A stretch of DNA of 64,000 nt. Origin: Naematelia aurantialba (Eukaryota > Basidiomycota > Tremellomycetes > Tremellales > Naemateliaceae). Positions 57,681-64,000 of this stretch are shown one piece after another. Under the pieces are notes generated by a model, which worked only from the letters and a program-made list of their open reading frames with translations, made no database searches and was not told the DNA's origin. Position 1 is the first letter of the stretch; each line of letters begins with the position of its first letter. The translations under genes and the position numbers were made by a program. The DNA lies in NCBI GenBank assembly GCA_021527695.1, contig JAKFAO010000010.1, positions 1,116,001 through 1,180,000 of the forward strand, read 5' to 3'.

Positions 57681-58823
57681 CTAGGCAGCAGTAGCAGCCA
57701 ACGGAGCAGCCTTGACCGCCGCCGGCGGTGGCATCCTTGCCTTGTCCTGCGCCTTGGCTTTCAATTTCGCCTCGTCCGACTTGGTCCCTGCTGCGCTGCC
57801 GGCGGCTGCATCCGTCTTGGGTTTCTTCTTCTTCTTCAGCAGACCTGCAAGGATCAGCATACATACGGGAGGAAGGAATGGGACGGGTCGAGCAAAACAG
57901 GGAGACTCAGACTCACCAGCAGCGACGGCGGACCTGACATTATCGTTGATCTCCCTGCTCTCCTCCAGAAACTCGTTATCGTCAAACTTGTGCTTCTTGC
58001 GCGCAATCTCCTCGACGTTCACCTCTGCCAGGCGCTTCGAGTTGGAGCTCGACCCGGAACCTGAGCCGGAGGCTGAATCGGGCGCAGAGATACCGAGCGA
58101 TCGTTCGATGGCTTCGAGTTTGGCTTTCTCAGCGGCGATTGCTTGTGCTCGGAGGGCGGGTGCGGATTCTAGCAGCTCGGCCTGGCTAAGGTACGGTCAG
58201 CGTGTTTTCGCTAGAGTGTTGGGAACACATAAAGGCGGAAGGAAACAAAGATGGGGGGAGGAGTCAAGGAAGAGGCGGGAAGCGAAGGGAAGAGAAGGGA
58301 AGAGAAAGGAAGACGTGACACCAAATGATGGGGCATATGATGTGCATGGCTTGAGAGGCAGAGGAGATACCAACCGCTGGGCCTCTTTGATGGTGCCGAG
58401 CCGACGTCCGCTAAGGTCGCGACACGAGTCGACGTTGGTCGCTTTGCCCGAGGACATTCTCCCGCCCGCTGCGCGCAGCTGCGATCCGAAACCGCCTTTC
58501 CCCCCGAGCAGCCGGGGACATACATCCAGATCGACATGGCACGACTGGCGAGAGGCACTAACGTGGCACGACTGGCGAGAAGCAGTAACGTGGCACGACT
58601 GGCGAGATGCACTAACATGGCACGACTGGCGAGAAGCGGTGGACGTGTGGCGGAGAGAGGCGAGAGTCGTGCGTGGAGATAGAGGGCCGGAGGAGCGTGT
58701 GCGGAGGTAGGTGTTGCCGAGGAATGGAAGCGGCAGGTCTTCGAGACGCGTCTCGCCGGGCACATGGAGCTGGATTGCCGCGAGAGGGTGAGGGAGGTGC
58801 ACGAATACAGTAAGGTCGTCCAT
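57681..58823 (-). CDS. SDE2: Sde2, ubiquitin-like splicing and genome-stability factor
   Basis: Exons 58375-58823, 57917-58185 and 57681-57844 give 293 residues. ATG 58823 opens [20 protein letters not shown], an N-terminal ubiquitin-like domain. At residues about 104-112 it reads [13 protein letters not shown], the invariant GG/KGG cleavage site of Sde2. The core motif [17 protein letters not shown] follows, with [10 protein letters not shown] joined across an intron. The C-terminal half is charged ([20 protein letters not shown], then KKKKKPKT). In known Sde2 proteins a deubiquitinase cuts after GG, and the released C-terminal part enters the spliceosome (fission yeast) or acts at stressed forks (human). 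The oddity is four 9-residue repeats (SASRQSCHV type) inside the ubiquitin-like domain just before its last strand. Confidence 0.92.
58536..58643 (-). repeat. 4 x 27 bp in-frame minisatellite in SDE2
   Basis: Four tandem 27-nt units, each differing by a few bases, encode SASRQSCHV or TASRQSCHV. They keep the SDE2 reading frame and lie between residues about 62 and 97, ahead of [12 protein letters not shown]. Confidence 0.9.
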
Positions 58824-59156
58824 GATGTTCGCGTCTCCTGCAAGGTATCGTATGAAGCAAAGGGTGAGTCGAGAGCAAGAGGAGAGGACGAAGCAGAGGC
58901 GACCATGGACAAGTGGTGGCGAGGGGACTGGCGTTTTCCCGCGGCGTTTCGTGAATGTGGCGCTTGTCCAGCCTCGTTGTGCAGGACCATGCGAGCGCAA
59001 AGCGAGCGCAAAAAAGTGTCAGCGATACATACATATTGCCCTCTACTGGCCATTTGGATATCATTGCTCGCCCATACAAGCTCCCTGTCTAGGCTGCTTG
59101 GCCGCACGCTGTCCTGGTCCCGACTTACTGGAAGACAACTGGCATTGGGCGGAACG
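58824..59156. promoter_or_regulatory. Shared divergent promoter, SDE2 / J protein
   Basis: About 330 nt between two start codons. The SDE2 frame remains open upstream to 59000 without homology, and no TATA box is obvious. Confidence 0.5.
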
Positions 59157-61121
59157 ATGGAGGTCAACAAGGAAGAAGCACTGCGGTGTCTGCACATTGC
59201 ACATCGGCACCGGACGTCGTCCAACCTCCCTTCTGCGCTCAAGTTTGCGAAAAAGTCCGTCTCGCTCTACTCGACCCCAGAGGGCCTCGCGATGATCACC
59301 CTGCTGGAGCGGGAGATCTCTACGGGCGGCGGGCCGTCGTCCTCGTCCTCGGCCTCGTCGTCGGCCGCGGCCAACGGCAACGGCAACGGCAACGGGGACG
59401 CCGGGTCGAGCAGCGCCAAGGCGTCGGGAGTAGAGGAGCACGTGACCAGTGCGCATGCGCGATCGTCTGCAACGCACGCGCCCAAGAAGGAGAAGAGGGA
59501 GTACACGGCCAAGCAGGTCGAGGTGGTCAAGCGCGTCAAGGGGTGCCAGCACCACCAGTACTACGAGATCTTGTCTGGTTAGTCTGCACCCGAAGGCAAG
59601 ACTGACAGGCAGTCGAACGTACCTGTACTGAGAACGACGTGAAAAAGGCGTACAAAAAGGTAAGTATCTCACTTCCTCCCTTCCTTCCTCTCTCCCTCTC
59701 TCCCTTCCTCCCTCTCTTCCGCCCTCTCTCCCTCCCTTCCTTCCTCTATCCCTCTTCCCTCTCTCCCTCCGTCTCTCCCTGCGAAGGTGCGCTGACAGAC
59801 CCAGCTGGCACTGGCTCTGCACCCGGATAAAAAGTAAGCCATCGCCCAGCATGCAAACTAATACCGCAGTGGCGCACCGGGAGCAGACGAGGCATTCAAG
59901 AGTGAGCCACTTTACGAGGACCCAAGCTAACGACGTAGTGGTATCCAAAGCGTTTCAGGTGTTGTCCGACGCAGATCTGCGCGCAGCGTTCGACTCGAAC
60001 CCGACCGTGGATCCGACGCAGCGGAATGCGGGCATGTCACGCGGCGGAGGGGGTGGTGGGATGCGGCCTGGCTTCAATGGCGGTTTCCAGGGCGATATCA
60101 ACCCAGAAGACTTGTTTAATATGTTTTTCGGTAAGCCTGTTGCACTGGTCTGCTTGCTCTTTCTCTCATCTTCCCTTTCCTGCTCGTTTATCCCTCTTGT
60201 ACATCTGTAGCTCTCTCCCTCTTCATCTCTCTCCCTCTCTCTCTCTCTCTCTACAGCTGTAGCTCTCTCCCTCTTTCTCTCTCTCCCTCTTTCTCTCTCT
60301 CTACAGCTGTAGCTCTCTCCCTCTTTCTCTCTCTCTACAGCTGTAGCTCTCTCCCTCTTTCTCTCTCTCTACAGCTGTAGCTCTCTCCCTCTTTCTCTCT
60401 CTGCTTGACGCGGCGCAACTGACATCACGCAGGTGGCGGCGGAGGCGGCTTTGGACAAGCCAACGTATTCACCTTTGGCGGGCCTGGCGGCTTTCAAGCA
60501 CAATACGCGCGGCCCCGGCGGCGTCCTAACCCAGCTGCCGGCACAGACGAGCACACCTCCCCACTCGTCGCACTACTTCCCGTGCTCGTGCTCTTCCTAT
60601 TCGCGCTCATCTCGATCATACCCTCCTTCTTCTCCGAGGCTTCCGTGCCGGATCCGGCATTTGCTTGGACCCCTAGCGACACGTACGATCTAGGGCGTCA
60701 CACGTGGGCTCGGGGCGTCGAGTACTGGGTGAACACGAAGGACTGGAACGAGTCGCCGCTGTGGAAGACTGTCCCGGAGGAGCGCAGGGAGCGCAAAGAC
60801 GCGGCGGTGTATAGTTCGAAGGTGAAGGCGTTTGAACGGAATGTCGAGAGCTACTACATCCGGCAGCTGCAGAACGAGGTGAGTCTGTCTGGCTCTAGCG
60901 TTTCTTGCAGCTTGCGTTGGTGGTCGGATAAACTGACTCGTATGGCTCAGTGCGAGGACTTTAACGCACTAAAGCAGCAGCGAGTAAGCGCCGAGGCAGG
61001 GATATTCGGGATAGGAGCAGACTACGACAAGATCCGGTCCATCCAGGCGGAGAAGAGTCCGTCGTGCGAGCAGCTCAAGAACTGGGGCTTGATGCGCACG
61101 CAAACGCAAAAGTTGTGGTAG
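59157..61121 (+). CDS. ER membrane J-domain co-chaperone (DNAJB12/14-like)
   Basis: ATG 59157 opens MEVNKEEALRCLHIAHRHRT, the conserved N-terminal segment of DNAJB12/14 proteins. A J domain is assembled over several small exons: HHQYYEILS, ENDVKKAYKK, LALALHPDKN (with the catalytic HPD), GAPGADEAFK and KAFQVLSDADLRAAFD. A Gly/Phe-rich stretch follows (GDINPEDLFNMFFGGGGGGG). One membrane helix (LLPVLVLFLFALISIIPSFF) and a C-terminal DUF1977-like lumenal domain (WVNTKDWNESPLWKTVPEER) come next, ending QTQKLW-stop. Such proteins recruit Hsp70 to membrane substrates for ER-associated degradation, the process SSM4/DOA10 also serves. The intron at 60131-60432 is long and repetitive; another (about 59660-59800) is CT-rich. 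Confidence 0.93.
60251..60380 (+). repeat. 34-nt repeats with palindrome CTACAGCTGTAG in an intron
   Basis: Four copies of the 12-nt palindrome at 60251, 60301, 60335 and 60369 are joined by ctctctccctctttctctctct tracts. Each unit contains a pyrimidine tract ending in CTACAG, which looks like a complete 3' splice site. The acceptor that keeps the Gly-rich frame is further on at 60432. Confidence 0.85.
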
Positions 61122-61487
61122 TTGGTTTTGGGCATGGCATGTAGTTTTGTATCGTGGCGGCACGGTCGCACCTGGATTGCTGATGCACCTGGATGGATCG
61201 TGCACCTGGAGCCTATGCATCTGGATGATTCGTGCACCTGGGATTGCTTATGCATCTGGTGTCGACACAGATGCTTGTGCCACTTTGATTTTTCGGAGGT
61301 GTTTCAGTGTTTCAGGCACGCAAAAATCTCTGCGACTGCCAAACTCGACCCTCGACGGTCTTCTGTCATTTCTGCAAATCAGACCTCCTCGCCAGCTTTT
61401 GGTTCGCATCCTCAGCCTCGGCAGCCTCGCCAGCGCCCTCAGCTCCCACTGCGAACCCCTACTCCTCGCGGCTAGAGCGAAAGCGCC
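61122..61487. other. Intergenic with tgcacctgga/tgcatctgga repeats
   Basis: About 365 nt between tandem genes. Five or so degenerate copies of tgcacctggatg and tatgcatctgg lie at about 61165-61262. The rest is presumed promoter of RPA135. Confidence 0.6.
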
Positions 61488-64000
61488 ATGGCAATCACCT
61501 TTGACCCGCTCTCGCCCTCTCTCGCCTCGTCGTCCAAGTCCAGCTCCAAGTCCACCTTCCACACCCTCACCCGCGAAACGGCGTTCCGGCACCCGTCTCT
61601 CACGGAATCGGACGTTCCAGCGCTAGACGAGCTTGTGCGTCCTCATATTGCGAGCTTCGATGCGCTCGTAGAGGACGAGCTGGGCGAGGGCAAGGGGTTG
61701 TTGCAGGTCGGGCTGGATGATATTGGAGAAAAGGTGGTGTTCGATCTCAAGGGCAATGAGAGCAGGCCTTTTGGCAGCAAGATTTCCTGTGAGTGTCGAG
61801 TCGGCTGGCCCCCGTTGCCCCCTCGCCCCTTTGCCCCGTGTCCGCTGCCCTTTCAACGCTGTTACTCTCGTCGCCCCATACTCTTGATAAGCGCGGTCTC
61901 GTGAATTTTCAGCTTTGGAATTTTCCTACTCTTCGGTTCTTCTGGTCCTTCTATTCTATCTGCCCTTGTCCCCTGCCTTCGTAGTGTCAAGTGACTGTAC
62001 AGAGAAGCTGACTGATCGCGCAGACCGGATCGACAGGGTCGCGTTGAGCAAGCCCCTTGTGCCGGAGCGCGACAAGCTGGCGGTCGAGCGACGGATCTTT
62101 CCTTCCGAGGTGGGTTTTAGTGCCCTCCCGACCAGACATCAGTGGCCTCTTTCCTTTCCCCCCTTTTCACATCATCTCCCCGTTCTGTAACCCCTTCCCC
62201 ACACGGGACCCGCGGCTCCCCTCTCGCTTGACGGCGCTGACTAGCCCAGGCGAGAGAACGCCTCACGTCGTATCGCTCCCGCCTGACCGTCAACATTCGC
62301 TGGACGTCTGAAGGTGAGGACGGCACAGCCCGCGAACACGAGGAGATCCGAGAGTGCGGTCTCCTACCCGTCATGGTCCGCTCCGTGAGGTGTAACCTGC
62401 GCGACCTGTCCGCTGCCGACCTGATCAAGCACGGCGAAGAATCGTCGTCCTTTGGCGGATACTTTGTCGTTAACGGTAACGAGAAGATCATTCGCTACCT
62501 CGTCGTTCCACGTCGACACCATCCGCTCAACCTCTACCGGCCGTCCTTTGCGAAACGAGGCGTCTCGTACACCCCTTACGGGTGTCAGATCCGCTGTGTG
62601 CGCCCCGACCAAAGCGCATGCACCAACACCATCCATTACCTGTCGAATGGCGGGGCAACGCTCCGCTTCGCATGGCGCAAGGTCGAGTACATGATCCCGC
62701 TCGTGCTGGTGCTCAAGGCGCTCGTCGATGCCAGCGACAAGGAGGTGTTTGAAGGGCTCGTCCAGGGCGAGTACGACAATACGTTCCTCACGGACCGTGT
62801 CGAGCTGCTCCTGCGTGGCCAGAAGACATGGGGCCTCCAGACCGGCGCTCAATGCTTGGACTACCTGGGCGACAAGTTCCGCGTCGTCCTCAACTGCCCC
62901 GAAGACTGGTCAAACGTCCGCGTCGGCGGCTTCCTCCTCAACAAAGTCGTGCTCGTCCACCTTCCTCAGCCGCGAGACAAGTTCCGTATGCTCATGTGAG
63001 TACGACCTGCCATCGACTCGCCCTCCTCTTACCACCAACACGAAAGGACTCTCTCTATCTCTGTACTTTCTCTGACGGTTTAGATTCATGCTGCGCAAAC
63101 TGTACTCGCTGGTGTCGGGTGCGAGCTGTCCTGATAACCCCGACTCGCCGCAACACCATGAAGTCCTCCTGCCCGGCTTCCTATACGGCATGATCATCAA
63201 GGAGCGGTTCGACGAGTGCCTCAATTCGGTCAAAGCGCAGATCCAACAAGACCTGCGTCAGAACAAGGCGAACTTCAGCAACGCGCGATACTTCACCAGC
63301 GTGCTCGCCAAGACCAATTGGGACATTGGCGGCAAGCTCGCTTACTTTCTCGCGACGGGTAATCTCGTCTCCCCCACCGGACTCGATTTGCAGCAGACCA
63401 GCGGCTACACGATCGTCGCGGAGAAACTCAATTTCTACCGATACCTCGCGCATTTCCGGTGTATCCACCGAGGCGCATTCTTTGCCGAGCTCAAGACCAC
63501 GGCGGTGCGAAAGCTCTTGCCCGAGTCCTGGGGTGAGTCGTGCTCTCCAACGATCGCTGACAAAGAGGTTTCCTCTGTCCCGTGCATACACCGGATGGAT
63601 CGCCCTGTGGACTCTTGAACCATCTCTCACACACTTGCAGAATCATCACTGCTGCCCTGGACGTATCGGGTCTTCCATCGTTGCTCTTGGCACATGGCAT
63701 GACGCAACCATTCGCGTCCACCGTTGATGGCCGGCGCATGGTTGTCGTTCAGCTCGATGGGCGAATCATCGGATACGCGTCTCCCGCCAAGTCCAAGACG
63801 TTGGCAAACCTCCTGCGCCGGCTCAAGACTGAAGGAGACAAGCGCGTCCCTCTGGATCTCGAGATTGGCTATGTGCCCGTCACCAAAGGCGGCCAGTACC
63901 CAGGACTTTACCTGTTTGCCTCGCGAAGCCGAATGATGCGTCCTGTGACGTATCTCGAGAACAGCAAGCTCGACCATGTGGGGTCGTTTGAGCAGGTGTA
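61488..64000 (+). CDS. RPA135: RNA polymerase I second-largest subunit (5' part)
   Basis: ATG 61488 opens MAITFDPLSPSLASSSKS. The spliced protein shows FRHPSLTESDVPALDELVRP, then DRIDRVALSKPLVPERDKLA. The lobe/fork region FGGYFVVNGNEKIIRYLVVP and RNLYRPSF-type sequence come next, followed by GGKLAYFLATGNLVSPTGLD and QQTSGYTIVAEKLNFYRYL. After an intron comes GFLCPVHTPDGSPCGLLNHL, the hallmark of second-largest subunits. The sequence fits the Pol I form (Rpa135/A135), which forms half of the active cleft and transcribes rDNA. The gene is cut by the right edge near DHVGSFEQV, well before the hybrid-binding and C-terminal zinc regions. Introns are about 50-120 nt. Confidence 0.96.

Noticed and set aside
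58811..59242. Longer minus-strand frame extending SDE2 upstream
   Set aside because: The ubiquitin-like domain begins properly at [10 protein letters not shown] (58823); the extra sequence is non-homologous and enters the divergent promoter.

Overview
This window is nuclear DNA from a fungus, most likely a basidiomycete yeast of the Tremellomycetes. The lineage is inferred from dense short introns (about 45-70 nt), GC-rich coding sequence, and a gene set that includes a fungal TOR1, GEM1, UGO1, SSM4/DOA10 and SDE2. I cannot name the species. Almost every gene is interrupted by introns. I assembled gene models by joining exons whose reading frames meet at GT-AG (twice GC-AG) boundaries and restore known family motifs. 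No rRNA, tRNA, CRISPR array or transposon was recognised.

Layout: the left edge holds the start of a leftward gene with a mitochondrial presequence. Next come a large disordered protein (719-5807), an RNase III/dsRBD protein (6256-7565) and the TOR1 kinase on the minus strand (7963-16347), which is divergent from the RNA polymerase III subunit RPC34 (16651-18800). A vacuolar-type serine carboxypeptidase (19137-21550, minus) is divergent from the ER ubiquitin ligase SSM4/DOA10 (21816-26935). A low-complexity orphan (27489-29207) precedes a minus-strand PB1 plus multi-ZZ protein (29451-33027).

The middle holds myo-inositol oxygenase (33562-34764, minus), divergent from an MFS sugar transporter (35498-37749), then a 5'-nucleotidase-like metallophosphoesterase (38264-41570). 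From 41.6 to 51.7 kb the DNA is looser and more accessory. It contains minisatellites, a small secreted PAN/Apple-like protein, an FAD monooxygenase, an unrecognised 267-residue protein with a weakly gasdermin-like layout, and a disordered protein with three PPxY motifs.

The right part returns to conserved housekeeping genes. GEM1 (51727-54924, minus) is divergent from UGO1 (55329-57232); both families act in mitochondrial outer-membrane dynamics. SDE2 (57681-58823, minus) is divergent from an ER-type J protein (59157-61121). The RNA polymerase I subunit RPA135 starts at 61488 and runs off the right edge.

Themes: several related pairs share head-to-head promoters (TOR1/RPC34, carboxypeptidase/DOA10, MIOX/transporter, GEM1/UGO1, SDE2/J protein). 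Simple-sequence expansions often sit inside introns with the pyrimidine-rich strand as the sense strand. The most unusual single feature is a 4 x 27 bp in-frame minisatellite inside the ubiquitin-like domain of SDE2, just before its GG/KGG processing site.
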